Part shown: piece by piece, positions 23,562 to 34,570 of the stretch
How positions within the stretch are numbered: the stretch's first letter is position 1
Layout: each line of letters starts with the position of its first letter
DNA from: Plectrocnemia conspersa
Lineage: Eukaryota > Arthropoda > Insecta > Trichoptera > Polycentropodidae
Direction of reading: 5' to 3'
Assembly: GCA_009617715.1 (NCBI GenBank)
Contig: VTFK01000473.1
Location: 62,001-126,000, forward strand
DNA length: 64,000 bases
Translations under genes and position numbers: made by a program
The notes under the pieces: generated by a model
Seen by the model: only the letters and a program-made list of their open reading frames with translations
Database searches by the model: none
Told to the model about the DNA's origin: nothing

Positions 23562-23602
23562 AAATAATTAGATAGCATCTGTAAGATGCTATCTAATTAT
23601 TT
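23562..23602. repeat. Perfect 19-bp inverted repeat with a 3-base loop
   Basis: AAATAATTAGATAGCATCT (23562-23580), loop GTA, then the exact reverse complement at 23584-23602. A perfect 19-bp stem is unlikely by chance in a short stretch even at this AT content. It may be a recent hairpin-forming duplication. It is too short for a canonical microRNA precursor, and no function can be assigned. Confidence 0.85.
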
Positions 23603-23609
23603 AACTATG

Positions 23610-24400
23610 ATATTTCGAGTTTAATTGGTATTTTGGCGTTACAAATTATTTGCTAGTTTTATTATATGCGACCACGTTTTGTTTTTAATGTCCTTAATTT
23701 TAACGCAAATATCATCGATCAGTTAATTTATTTAGATTTTTAATTGCGGATATTCAGTTTTGTGCCACTAGTTTAATTTTAATAATGGATTAAGTAAGTT
23801 TAATATAATTTTGTGTATTTTTACAAGTAAGTTGTGACGATATTTTAGCTTGATTGATTATGGTTGTTAAATAATGAATATCATTATCAATTGTTTTATT
23901 ATTCATTGGAATATACATGTATAGTTCTGACATATAGCCATTATACGGGACAATACTCTTGAAATTCTTCTAATCAGCATTGCTATATTCAAAGAAAATT
24001 TTAGAAATGTAGGAATTACAGGAAGGTGATCAGATGTTTTTTGACATTACCTTTAACTAACGCAATATTTAAAATTAAACGTAAAATCTGGGTAATAAAA
24101 TAATTAATTTTTTAATTGGCGTTTTTGGGAGATTTAAAATAAATCGTATTTTGTAAATATTTTTAATAAAATGCGTCATTCCAGATTGATTTACGCCAGA
24201 ATAATTCTAATATACGTGTGAAGCGTTGATATCTCAAGTTAAAATTACCGAACTTTCAAGTCCAAGCAATGCATCGAAATCGCAATGGGGTAATTCATAC
24301 CCTGTAACATTTATTATTATCTTATTTTTATGTTTTAAATACATGGTTAGCACTAATGAAGGATGCGATTCAGTTAGAATAGATGAAATATGAATAAGTG
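23610..24400. other. AT-rich non-coding stretch
   Basis: No gene is recognised. The right end (about 24180-24400) is probably decayed LINE sequence continuous with the RT fragment that begins near 24405. Confidence 0.35.
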
Positions 24401-24404
24401 GACA

Positions 24405-24720
24405 TGTCCAAATACCTAGGATCAATCTTAAGCCCCCTAAACAATATTATAGAATATATTTAGATTCGGTTGCTTTCTGGTATAAATGATACCATGCTAG
24501 TAAACACCTGCTGAAGTCTAGTGTACTTGAGAAAAGATCCAAACTATATGTGTATAAATATATTTTAATATCAGACACTACATATGGATGACAGATATGG
24601 GGTATGTCCTTAGTCAAAAATATCATGTTGGCGGTTTTTAAACTAAATGTCCCAAGAAAGTTATTTGGACCCCTCAATATGGTACTAAAAATTAAGTTGG
24701 AATTGAATGAAAAACCGTAA
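24405..24720 (+). pseudogene. Endonuclease-RT LINE fragment (RT thumb region)
   Basis: The + strand reads KYLGSILSPLNN at about 24409-24445, the conserved KYLG block after the catalytic part of non-LTR reverse transcriptases. After a frame change come HLLKSSVLEKRSKLYVYK (about 24500-24560), matching the LLKSKLLSRRTKLRLYKT block, and ISDTTYG with a decayed W (matching RPVLTYGCETW). MLAVFKLNVPRKLFGPLN (about 24627-24680) matches the AVFERKVLRRIFGP block. The blocks are in the right order and spacing, with one or two frameshifts and stops. Neither the catalytic core nor the 3' end was found. It is on the opposite strand from the related fragment at 41.6-42.5 kb. Confidence 0.8.
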
Positions 24721-25330
24721 AATAATTTGACATAAAAAATATATATCCCAATGACGGTGAAGGATAAAAACCGTCACCGGCAACACAATGGAACAGACCA
24801 AGGGCCAGACAAAAAAATAAGTGGTCAGTCTGTGTTGCAAAGGACTGAGCCACAATGTGGCAAACTACTCAATAACAAAATCGAGTAAAATCGATTGTGT
24901 AAGAGACCGTGCATTTTACTTGTGAAATAAAAACTCTTAAAAAATCGAACCATAAAAAAAGTTTAGCTATATAATAGAAAGCTAATCTTAAGTATAAAAA
25001 AAATAGGCAATTGTATGTTTATTTTATAATTACATTTATATATCTAATATAAATAAAAACATAAAATATTTTTAAATTCATATTTTATGAAATTAAACTG
25101 TCAAAACGGTTTCTGAAGCAAGCAAAATCTTTGATAAAGGCTTGCATGAAAATTAATATTTAATTGGCACGCTTCAAAATTTGACTAGTAATAACATTGT
25201 GGAAAACTTTCTATAAAATATGAAAATACATAATTATTATTTTAGCGGTGTAATTTATTTTAAGCAATTTTACAATTTATCTAAATATTATTTAATATGA
25301 CTGAAGAAATAGTTATGTTTAAGTAATTCA
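24721..25330. other. Non-coding stretch after a LINE fragment
   Basis: 24755-24930 is a moderately complex block (CCGTCACCGG, CAGACCAAGGGCCAGAC) that may be decayed LINE tail. The remainder is AT-rich, with nothing recognised. Confidence 0.3.
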
Positions 25331-25339
25331 TTGATAAAT

Positions 25340-25790
25340 CAAACATTGGTTCTCTCGTACCCTATGGATGGTTCACTTTCAGCCTTAAAAGGCGTACCCG
25401 AAAATTGAATTTGGATAACATTAAATCGGTTCTTGCCGACGTATATGATGTTTATGAAACAATCGATACGTGTAAATTTAGTTTTGGGTGAACGAAGTTT
25501 CCAAGACCCAAGCTTCGGAGATGCTTCAGGGCATTCGGGGATCTCCTGCTTTGTTCGTTTTAATAATAAACATACAACCCACTTTCTCTATTGTTCACGG
25601 CGAAACTATATCCATAGAATCGGCTTTGTTTAATTAGATTTTAGCCTTTAGGAATTTCGCAAAAGGTACACGGAAAGCAGCCACACATTATGTGGAGGCG
25701 CGAAAATTCCTGAACGAATTTCCGCGTTTATTGACACCCGTTTTAACGCAATGAGGTGTTATTAATATCGGCACGTATGCATAAGAGCAA
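25340..25790. promoter_or_regulatory. Candidate regulatory island
   Basis: A GC-balanced, complex block. AGGAATTTCGC near 25650 and GCGAAAATTCCT near 25701 form an inverted repeat, with a smaller CCACA/TGTGG hairpin nested between them. A 66-codon + strand frame (25433-25633) has no recognisable similarity. The regulatory call rests on composition only. Confidence 0.25.
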
Positions 25791-26579
25791 TATATTGTTT
25801 TGTGTATAAATTGCTTTATACTATTCTGATGTGGGTTTTCGAGTTTGTGTGGAGGATGTTAGGGATTTTGATTATTTAATTAGAGTAAAATAATATAAAT
25901 ATTTTTTTATTGTAATCAGTAGCGTATTAGACCCTTTATTTATGTAATATATAACAAATATCTATGGCGGTATAAAAATAAATGAGAACAACATTTTTAT
26001 AATATACTATAATACATAGAAAAAATATATCTATAAAAGCAAGACGTATTTGGTTGAATCAAATATAATCAACTTTACTATAAGGTAATAAAAGTTGCTT
26101 TAATGGATCATGAATTAACTTTGAGCTTTTCGTGCGTGAAAAGTTTAAAATTTTACCGCAAATGTTTCAACTTTTTGACAGTTACCATTAATTCGCTAGA
26201 CGGAGTTAACGGTCTCTAATGAACAGACTATCTTAAAAATTGGCAATGAGCGCATTGAGAGATTTATATAATAGGTTTTTTATACATTATTATTGTACAT
26301 ACATATAATAAGTAGATCTACCATATACAATATGATTCAATAACATACATATTAAATTATTGTAATTCAATATATTTTATCAGTAATCAATTTTATTAAA
26401 TGTATACTCGTTAAATATACTGCTGATAGCTAAGCTCATCATATATCAATTTAAAATTAGTTATTTATAAGGAAATTAATCTGTGTGTGGCATATGTGCG
26501 ATTGAACAAATAACACACTTTACTCCCTCATAATTTATTACATTAAAACATTATACGTGGTAATTGAAAATTAATTTTT

Positions 26580-26760
26580 AATCAGCCCAATTCCTTTTCG
26601 GCGAAATAAGCCCTAAAACACACAACACAACATATACATTTTATAATACACTCGAAAGCAAATTACCCAGCTGGATCACCCAGGCAATTAAGGATTATGC
26701 AAATCCTTGTAATTAATCACAATCAAGGTGAGTGAAAACATTTTTCGACGACTCTGATTA
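26580..26760. promoter_or_regulatory. Candidate regulatory island with palindromic POU octamer
   Basis: A perfect POU octamer ATGCAAAT (26697-26704) sits inside a near-palindrome: AATTAAGGATT (26686-26696) against AATCCTTGTAATT (26702-26714), with a two-base bulge. Flanking TAATTAA cores are homeodomain-like. This arrangement suggests a POU-homeodomain site. It is inference from motif. Confidence 0.4.
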
Positions 26761-26769
26761 ATTTTCTGG

Positions 26770-27815
26770 CCATTTTTTTAGTATTGAATCTGAACAGAGT
26801 GAGCCATGTGTTACAACATTTTTTTAAACCAAAAATCAGAATTATATACTAAAGACTACGAAGTCTTATTAAAATTGAATATGTAATATTATTTTTTAAT
26901 ATTAAGTTTACCAAAAATATTTTTTTACTTTATTAAAATCGCCTATATTTGGAAAATATGGACTTATTAAATAATTGTAATAATACATTCTATACATAGT
27001 ACATATATGCATATAAATAAAATAAAATGAATAATGTTTAATATAACAAAAATATTGTTAGCAAAATTTTATTTCCTTTTGGCGCAACATTTTTTTGTGC
27101 TTCGTCGTAATTTGTACATAGTAGTATTACTGGAAAATTAAAATAATGATAAAAAAAATTGTTGCAATGTTCTGTATATATAATACTAATACGTTTTATA
27201 GTTTATTCAAATAAAATCGAAGTATCAATTACGGTTGATTTGTTAGGTACATATTCGCAGGCTTACCGATAGGGAGGAGGGTAAAATTTCTCAGTGCCCG
27301 TTCTCCTTGAAGGGCTTGACTCTGGAAAAAATCATAGCAAGGATATATGTATAAAAAAGTATAAATCGACCTCAAATAATGAATCTGAACTAAACTACAA
27401 TTGTTTCTCGTATAATTTCCTATAGCACTTTTTATACATACAATAAATAAAAGGAGCGAAACATTGCCTTCAAAAGCACCCACTTTCTAGGTAGTACCTT
27501 CACAATGAACGTTATTATTCAAAGGGACAGATTGTAGCTTTTTGACGCGACACAGTTTGTGTTAAATTTTGTTAACCTTATTGCTTTTTGAACGTTTAAA
27601 AAATATTAGACGTGGGAGAAAATATTCAACGAATGTAAATTAGTAGCAGTAAATTTAGGTATTTGATCACTAATTTTCAGATCGAATAACACAAAGTCAA
27701 CAACAGCACTAGCTGAATTATATAAATTTTATATTTTTATGGATTGTATTATCAGTAATTTGACAACTGGATTTAATGCAGCAAAATAAATAACTAATAC
27801 ATTCAGTTTCTTGTG
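26770..27815. other. AT-rich non-coding stretch
   Basis: An 84-codon open frame on the minus strand (27229-27483) lies in a slightly more complex block, but its translation resembles no family I recognise and it has no splice or start context. It is left uncalled. Confidence 0.35.
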
Positions 27816-27817
27816 GA

Positions 27818-28155
27818 TATTCCTATAAGAAAATCTAGATAAAACAGGCTCGAATCTATTCCAAATATATTTTTAAATGTGTAGCTTATGTATAATCATA
27901 TCGAAATACATTTTCACCGGTAGATATGTATATGTTTACCTGTGAAAATATATATTATCTAGCAGGTGCTAGTAAAATTATATGATTTTAACTTTTCTTT
28001 ATGTAGTAATATATTTATTTATTTACATCCGATGTAGAAATGTTAGAGTGAATGTGTATTTTTTCGACAATTTATATTTTCACTAATAAAGTCCAAGTAC
28101 ATTTTTACCAGTAGATTTATATTTCTACTAACAAAAATATAATTTAACTATAAAA
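27818..28155 (+). repeat. Interspersed repeat, copy 1 of a direct pair
   Basis: From CGAATCTATTCC (27850) to AATATAATTTAACTA (28150) this aligns with 28519-28815 at a clear but diverged level; CACCGGTAGATA and GTGCTAGTAAAATTA-type blocks recur in order. Within the copy, TACATTTTCACCGGTAGATA (27908) is echoed by a variant at about 28098 (TACATTTTTACCAGTAGATT), so each copy has related sequence at both ends. The family is unknown; a short non-autonomous transposon or satellite remnant are both possible. Confidence 0.6.
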
Positions 28156-28495
28156 CGGGCAATAAAAAATCCATACAAAATGCATTACTTTTAAAAAATA
28201 TCCAACAAGAATTCATCTCATTGACTGCCATAGTTACCAAAGACAAAATTTTGAACTTAGTGATAAATACAGGGATATCATTTAAGGGGGAAAGCAGCCT
28301 AATACAAGGAGGGGCATTTGTCCCTTTATGAATTTGGTCAGAAAAATGCATATCATGAAATAGTATGAATTTTATTGAAATTAAAATTTTAAAAAACACC
28401 ATTGACTGGCCAACCATTGCCTCCCCCTCCCCCCATCTGGAAAAATCTAAAATTATGTCTCAAATTCCAAACCAGAAATTCTCGGGTTATCTCTC
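28156..28495. other. Spacer between two repeat copies
   Basis: A moderately complex block including a C-rich run (CCTCCCCCTCCCCCC near 28422-28436). The minus strand is open for 89 codons (28148-28417) but the product is not recognisable. It may be transposon sequence shared with the flanking repeats. Confidence 0.3.
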
Positions 28496-28815
28496 AATGA
28501 ATATCTAAAAAAATAGTGTCGAATCTATCCTGAAAGTATTTTTTAAATATGTCAGAAATCATATTGGAATACATTTTTCACCGGTAGATAATTTATCTGA
28601 CAGGTGTTAGTAAAATTAAATATTTTCAACCTTTTCATACGTAGTAATATAAACATTTACATACTCATCACTATTTATTACATGCGATGTATAAATGTTA
28701 TAGTATATGTGTTTATTTTTCGGTGAAGCTATATTTTCACTAGTGAGGTACAAATACAATTTCACCTAGTAAATATATGTTTCTATTATCAAAAATATAA
28801 TTTAACTGATAGGCG
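28496..28815 (+). repeat. Interspersed repeat, copy 2 of a direct pair
   Basis: Same family and orientation as 27818-28155, about 670 bp away. TTCACCGGTAGATAA (28578) and TTCACCTAGTAAATATATG (28758) are its two end-related blocks, followed by TTTAACTGATAGGCGCTA. A tandem or segmental duplication with later divergence is the simplest reading. Confidence 0.6.
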
Positions 28816-29129
28816 CTAATATGTTGTTCTAAAATGTCTATGAAACTCAAGTTGCGAAACGTCCATTTGCTGTTCAAAGCAAAACCAAACGTAACGTAAG
28901 TTCTAAAACTAATTATAGTTTTAGAACTTTCATTAGGTCAAATCCAAAATACAAACTAAGCCAAATCATCTCTCTGGGGAAAATAAGCGGGAGAATAATT
29001 AAAGACAGATATCGCATCTTACATGTTGCTCCATAGTTTATCTGTATATATTTAACTATGTTTTAAAAATATGATAACTATCCTTACCACTATTACTGTA
29101 GACTTTTAATATAAAAGGGCTGATCAAAG

Positions 29130-29355
29130 TATATTCAAACTGAATTTTGGTCAATAGAAAAACGCAAAAACAATTATCAATTCTCAGAATGCAAAAATTC
29201 ACGTCAAAAGCAATAAAATCGTGCCAGCGCAGTGTTAAAATCGCTCACTGTGACGGCGACGGCCCGATTTTATTGCTTTTGACGTGGATTTTTGACTTCT
29301 GAGAAGGGATAATTGTTTTTTGCGCTCTCCTATTGGGCAAAATTTGGTTTATATA
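29130..29355. repeat. Long inverted repeat (foldback element)
   Basis: The arm 29130-29221 is the reverse complement of 29265-29355 with scattered mismatches and small gaps. ACGTCAAAAGCAATAAAATCG at the inner end of the left arm is exactly mirrored by CGATTTTATTGCTTTTGACGT. The 43-base loop is GC-richer (CAGCGC, GACGGCGACGG). Similarity fades near 29118 and 29375 without an evident target duplication. It resembles a foldback MITE; if transcribed it would make a hairpin of about 90 bp. Confidence 0.8.
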
Positions 29356-29424
29356 TGCTTTATTCGATTCTTACTCGTAATATTGTTAGCAAAAGTCGTT
29401 TGTTAGCATATAAACGTTTGATGA

Positions 29425-29490
29425 TCGAGCGTTTTCACCGCGATGGCACGATTATATTGATTTTGACTTGGACTGGAAATTTACTTTATG
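29425..29490 (+). repeat. Diverged third copy of the foldback inner arm
   Basis: CACCGCGATGGCACGATTATATTGATTTTGACTTGG-type sequence in this interval follows the same order as the loop and right arm at 29250-29300 (GGCGACGGCCCGATTTTATTG, then CTTTTGACGTGG), in direct orientation. It is a diverged partial copy next to the foldback. Confidence 0.5.
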
Positions 29491-29549
29491 GCGAAACTGA
29501 GCAGCAAATAAAACACGACCAATTATCATGTAAATATTATAAGTAGATT

Positions 29550-30785
29550 TCTTAAATAATTTTTAATGCTTAATAAAAATATTTCGCATTAAATATGATT
29601 TTAGAAAATATGTTGCAATGGTGAATATTCTCAAAAAACTTGTTTATTAAATTCGTATATGCCAAATTTAATTTTTTTGTCATTCATTTTTAATAAAATA
29701 AGTTTCTCTATTTTTTTTTATTATTTTATTATAGAATTTATTTTTAACGTATTGTTTTTCGTATATCGTTTTACAAAGTAAAAAAAAAACATTTTTTTTG
29801 CGTTTAAAATCTGATTGATACATGCGAAACCATAGAAAATCTTATTAAATTCTTGGGATTTTTATTATATAGCTCACAATTGCTTTGTGTTAATATTTAA
29901 TTATTGCCAAAGAATTAAAGCTAACATTTAAAAATAGTATACAATTTAATATTTAATCAAAAATGTAATAATAATTATTGATAGTTATTATTAAATTGAG
30001 AGTTTCAGAACCTATTATATAAATAAAATAAAAAGCCATCCCATTACATGAAGGCAATTTTATGAGCTTAAATATGTTTATAGCCCATTAGCGATAAAAT
30101 ATATACAGTTTAATTACATTATCAAGGTTGTATATCAAGTATAATTCTGATAAGTTACTAATAATCTTATTTAAATTTTACTACATTATTTTAATTTCAC
30201 AACACATGTTATTATGTTAACATATTATGATATATATTTTTATATTTTTTATTGCGTACAAGTTCACGAGCTTACCAAATAGAAATATACTTAAATATTG
30301 ATATTGTTCTCTTCAAAGTAGTTCAAATAAAATATAATACACTTATGTCAACGATTCTTTCAATCCGCAAAACATTTGTGAAGTGTATTTACTATTTGAT
30401 ATATCTTGAGCTATACCTCACTCAGCTATTTTCAATTATCTCTATAGTAGCAAAACAAGTATTTCAATGTCATCCTTATGACATAAAACCACTTGTAGGA
30501 TATGATATTTGATAATAATTGTATATGTGGTATCACTATGAAGTAATTTTGAACTAAAAATTTATAAATTGGTATTTCGTTATCGTGGTGTAAAATTCAA
30601 GAGTTGTTCATCTACAATTCTAATCACTATATTTTAATTGCATTACGCAAACAGCGTAAAACTTATTTATTGTTATTGACCATATAATTTCTTCTACTTT
30701 GATATTCAGTCAAACTTAGCGTGTTTTTATCTTGACTCTTAAGAACGCTTCCATTGAAACGATCTTTTGTTTCTATGTAATATTT
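29550..30785. other. AT-rich non-coding stretch
   Basis: Nothing recognised. An 86-codon + strand frame at 30252-30512 is hydrophobic and AT-driven, with no known similarity. Confidence 0.45.
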
Positions 30786-31315
30786 ATGACTAGGGATTCC
30801 AATCCCGGGCCAAAATTTTGATCCCGGGATTTCGGTATTCAAAGTCGATCCAGGATCAGGACCAGTCCCGATGTTTTCATCTATTTTATCGATAAAAATA
30901 ATTTAAAAGAATAATACAATATATTTTTTATATCCGTACAATGTATAAAACGTAAAATTTTAGTTTCTTAAAATGAAAACAATATTTAAAAAAAGGGAAG
31001 GTCTTATATATTTATTTGAGAAGAAAAAATGAACTTTTGTTATGCACATTTTGTACATTCGACACAATTAATTGAAAACATTATTTTGAATAAAACTCTT
31101 ACGAAGTTCAAAGCATCTAGTGTTTTATCATTTAGCCTTGAATTTTGTTCCTAAGCAGCCTGCTGCTGAAAAATGTTCAGACTATATTTATAATAACACA
31201 AACCTCGAAATATAACGATGTTGTCAATAATAATTCGATTTCTTGATAAATCAAAATCCTTTTTCATGTTTTTTAGTGAAAAGATCCCGGGATGCGGGAT
31301 TGGAATCCTAATGAC
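30786..31315. mobile_element. 520-bp non-autonomous DNA transposon with terminal inverted repeats and 5-bp target duplication
   Basis: The left end, 30791-30807, is TAGGGATTCCAATCCCG; the right end, 31295-31310, is its reverse complement less one G (CGGGATTGGAATCCTA). Just inside each end lies ATCCCGGGAT. ATGAC flanks the element on both sides (30786-30790 and 31311-31315), which fits a 5-bp target-site duplication. No transposase fragment is present, so it would have been moved by an enzyme from a related element. TAGGG-type ends with short duplications fit a hAT-like group, some of which make 5-bp duplications; the superfamily remains a guess. Confidence 0.85.
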
Positions 31316-31319
31316 CCAT

Positions 31320-32175
31320 GATTTGCTAACAATTTTGTGTCATCAGCTATATTTTATTCAACAATAAGCTTTTAAGGAATTTTGGTTGAATAATGCATAT
31401 ATTTATAATACATTATACATAAACTTCATTCCTCACAAAACTTTTTCATTTGGTAGATACGCACAATGACCTTTTTGTTGATATATTTTTTTGGTATTTG
31501 CTGACTACGCGTGTACTAATTGACGTCAGTATTAATATAACATAATACTAAAAATTGTTGATATTCTTTAACCGCAACTGGTCGACCTACGAAATTCACA
31601 AATTTCAGCACGATTCTAGTGTTAAAAGTGTTTACATATTTTAAAACTTCACTCTAAAGGGCTTGCCGCCATTGCGAGTCTTAGACCGATATTTAATAGA
31701 AAAAGCGCGCTAACTCTAATTTTTTCTTTTTAATCTATTAACATTCTTAAAAATACCTATTTTAGTATATGTCTTTCCGGTGTGGAATAATACCAGTAAT
31801 ACTTTTTTAAATTGCAAGTCATTGCATTTAAGAATAATATATATAATACACATTTTTTCACTAATTTAAAAAAAATGCATATTAACCTTTAAATATCAAA
31901 AATTAAAAAACACTGATTTTCGTACCAGCTAAAGCTTTGTATTATATATTTATTTGTTTTTCTGCAGTCAACCATTTAGATAAGATAATCTAGATTTGGT
32001 TTTTTGTCAAACAAAGCCAGTAGGGAAAATTTTGAAACATAAATAAATTGAATCAGCTCCTAGATGGGATAAAAACAATCACACTGCCTATTTCATAATT
32101 ATGTGCATATTCATATTACCATTAAACAATAGCTTAAAACCGATTGCATTGCAATTCAATCTCTAATAATTTCAA
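31320..32175. other. AT-rich non-coding stretch
   Basis: No gene is recognised. A GCCGCCATTG YY1/Pho-like core occurs near 31667, in a slightly GC-richer patch. Confidence 0.4.
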
Positions 32176-32179
32176 TGAG

Positions 32180-32660
32180 AATGCAGTAGCACACATCCGA
32201 CGCCATAATACCACAAGTGCATCTCCAGCAGAATGCTTGAACAAAAGCCAATGTCTCTGTTTATACACATATACACTACTGTAAAACTCGACAGTTTCGA
32301 GGATCGGCGGCGCAATGAACCAATTTAATTTTATGTATTCTAATAAGAGCTCTTTCTCTTTGTGCTCTCTACTACACTACGGTAATAATGCTCGTTTTTC
32401 GTTTAACGTTCCGTAATCTTCGCTGCAACGGTGATGCTAATCGGCACACTTACGACGCCGTGTTTTCATTACCTGAAACGCCGTTACGCAAATTGAATCG
32501 GGCTTTTTTGACCCCCGAGGTGAATGTTTGCATTTTTATTTTATTTTTATGTTTATATATTTTCTGGTCTCTCTATGATAATCGCGAAAGATTTGCATAA
32601 CGACGTGAAATGGATTCGAACGATCAGATTATGCTTGAACGAATTCATAATGTTCTCTCG
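32180..32660. promoter_or_regulatory. Candidate regulatory island
   Basis: A complex, GC-balanced block including GGATCGGCGGCGCAATG near 32301 and a CpG-containing stretch at 32395-32520. The + strand is open from ATG at 32388 for 70 codons and has a donor-like CCCGAG/GTGAATG near 32520, but the translation is not recognised. Conserved non-coding sequence is the preferred reading; an unknown exon is possible. Confidence 0.3.
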
Positions 32661-32669
32661 CAGATATAC

Positions 32670-33690
32670 CCCGATATGTATATCAATATTCATATGTACC
32701 TAGTTAGTTCAGATCACTGGTCAAAAATAACGTCATGGCTTTGAATCATATTAGAACATACCATATTATATAATAAACGTCTTTGTTTTTTTTTAATACG
32801 AATTTAAAATTCCTAATTAACAAAGATGGCATCAAATATATTTATTGCGATTAAATAAGCTCCACTATACTCTTGGGTGAAAATTATTACATTACGTTAC
32901 ACTTTTCTTTCACCATTTTATTACATATATGAAAATCCCACATATTACAATTCCATTGACACTAAGAGCAACATTTCATAATTTGTAAATATTATTTCAG
33001 CATTTGATTTGTGGATCTGTGAAAATATTTTTTTAATGTTCTGATTAAAACAATATCTCAAAAATTCTAGAAAAATCAATTATACGTTATTATCTCAGTA
33101 GGAGAAAATAATATAAATCCATTTCTCAGTTAATTCCACAATTACATAGTAGGTTACTTACTACAGTTTTTTACAAATATTTAAAAAATCTTGCTCATTC
33201 ATTATTTATTGCATATGAACATTAAAATATACAATGTAAACATTATTTCAAAACTGCAAGTCAATGTCTAAAACACAACCAACATATATAATATATTTTA
33301 ATGTTAATAATACTAAAATAATAAAATCTGCGTGTAACGCATAAAATGAACGCAGGCGAATTTATAAATATGTTATTGATGGTTTAAAAGTTAAAATTAA
33401 GTTAAGTTAAAATAATAAAGCTAAATTATTTAAAAATTATTTTAATATATTCGTAAGGAATAATATTAAAAAGTGTCATTCAAACAAAGTGTCTTTTATA
33501 CATTCACCCTTGCTAAATAAATAAAATAGGGCCTGTAAAAAAAACCTAGAGGCAGAAATTGCCATAGATTTTCGAAAACGTAAGCATAAAACGTTTACGA
33601 AACCACCCAAAAACCAGTATAGCTTCTCTTAAACATGAAACATTAATCAAATCAATCTCTTAGTTCAAACAATAAATATAATAATCAACA
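32670..33690. other. AT-rich non-coding stretch
   Basis: Nothing recognised in this interval. Confidence 0.45.
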
Positions 33691-33915
33691 TACTAGCTGG
33701 ATATACGATTGATATAAGTTGCTGACTCGAGACCTAAAAGACTTGAGTTCGAATATTATCTTTTAAAATTTTTATCATGTCTGGGAGAAAACAATTAGTG
33801 ATTATAATTCCAATCGATCATGACATAATTTTTTTTATCTCATGACGATTAATTAAAATCAAACTAGTTCGCACATATTACGTATTAAAAGTTCATAGAA
33901 ATTATAATATATATA
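33691..33915 (+). repeat. SINE-like element, copy 1
   Basis: The head is tRNA-like: an A-box-like TACTAGCTGGATA (33691-33703), an anticodon-arm-like CTGACTCGAGACCTAAAAGAC, then GAGTTCGAATATT (33744-33756), close to the RNA polymerase III B-box GGTTCGAATCC. Downstream it shares blocks with 56475-56725 in the same order (CATCRTGTCTGNGAGA, TTAGTGATTAT, GATTAATTAAAATC). Two related copies with a tRNA-like head suggest a tRNA-derived SINE. Neither target duplication nor a clear tail was found. Confidence 0.45.
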
Positions 33916-34554
33916 TTAGAAATATTAAAATATTTGTTAAAATTTCGCAAAATATTTGTTCATATTTAAGTTGAATATATTTTTATTTATTTAGATAAAA
34001 TTTGTCGTTATGCTATTTTATTTAACAACGCAGGTAGTCAATATTTTCAATATTGTGTTACTATATTTGTTGAGATATAGTTTTATTTTTCAATATCAAA
34101 AGATATTCAACTTTCTCACTAGTTTACTGAGAATGATTTATTCGAATAATTTCATTATACAACCTTTTCTTACATATTATTATTTAACCTATAATTTTTT
34201 TTACTGAATTTTATTGAGATGTATTCAAATATATCCACAGTGTACATATTTTTTTATTTTTTATTTAAGATTATAATATAAAATTCATATATTAAATTGG
34301 TTATATATTTTTTAAATACATATGTATATTTTATGTCTCCTCTGTGATAGTGTTCGTTTATTTATTTTTATTAGAAGCTCTGTACTTCAATTTGTGAAAT
34401 ACGAGAAACTGGCAGAACAATAATGGAGAATTCGAACGGAACCATTCGATTTTGCGTTCGAATGCAATTTTCTGACTAAATTACAGAGGACATGGCGCAG
34501 CACTATGGTAAAATCGCGTAGTCTGTTTTTTTATACCGATTCTATGGACGCTGC

Positions 34555-34570
34555 TTGGCAAATTTGCCAA
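34555..34570. promoter_or_regulatory. Perfect 16-bp palindrome, NFI-like
   Basis: TTGGCAAATTTGCCAA is a perfect palindrome. It resembles the nuclear factor I site TTGGC-N5-GCCAA but with a six-base spacer, so it may bind a related dimer or be coincidental. It lies in a complex patch with CGATTTTGCGTTCG. Confidence 0.35.

Noticed and set aside
23562..23602. MicroRNA precursor
   Set aside because: A stem of 19 bp with a 3-base loop is too short for a canonical precursor.
26724..26735. Splice donor AAG/GTGAGTG as an exon end
   Set aside because: No upstream coding frame or acceptor supports an exon there.
33744..33756. tRNA gene at a B-box-like sequence
   Set aside because: No cloverleaf with paired acceptor and anticodon stems can be formed; it fits a SINE head better.
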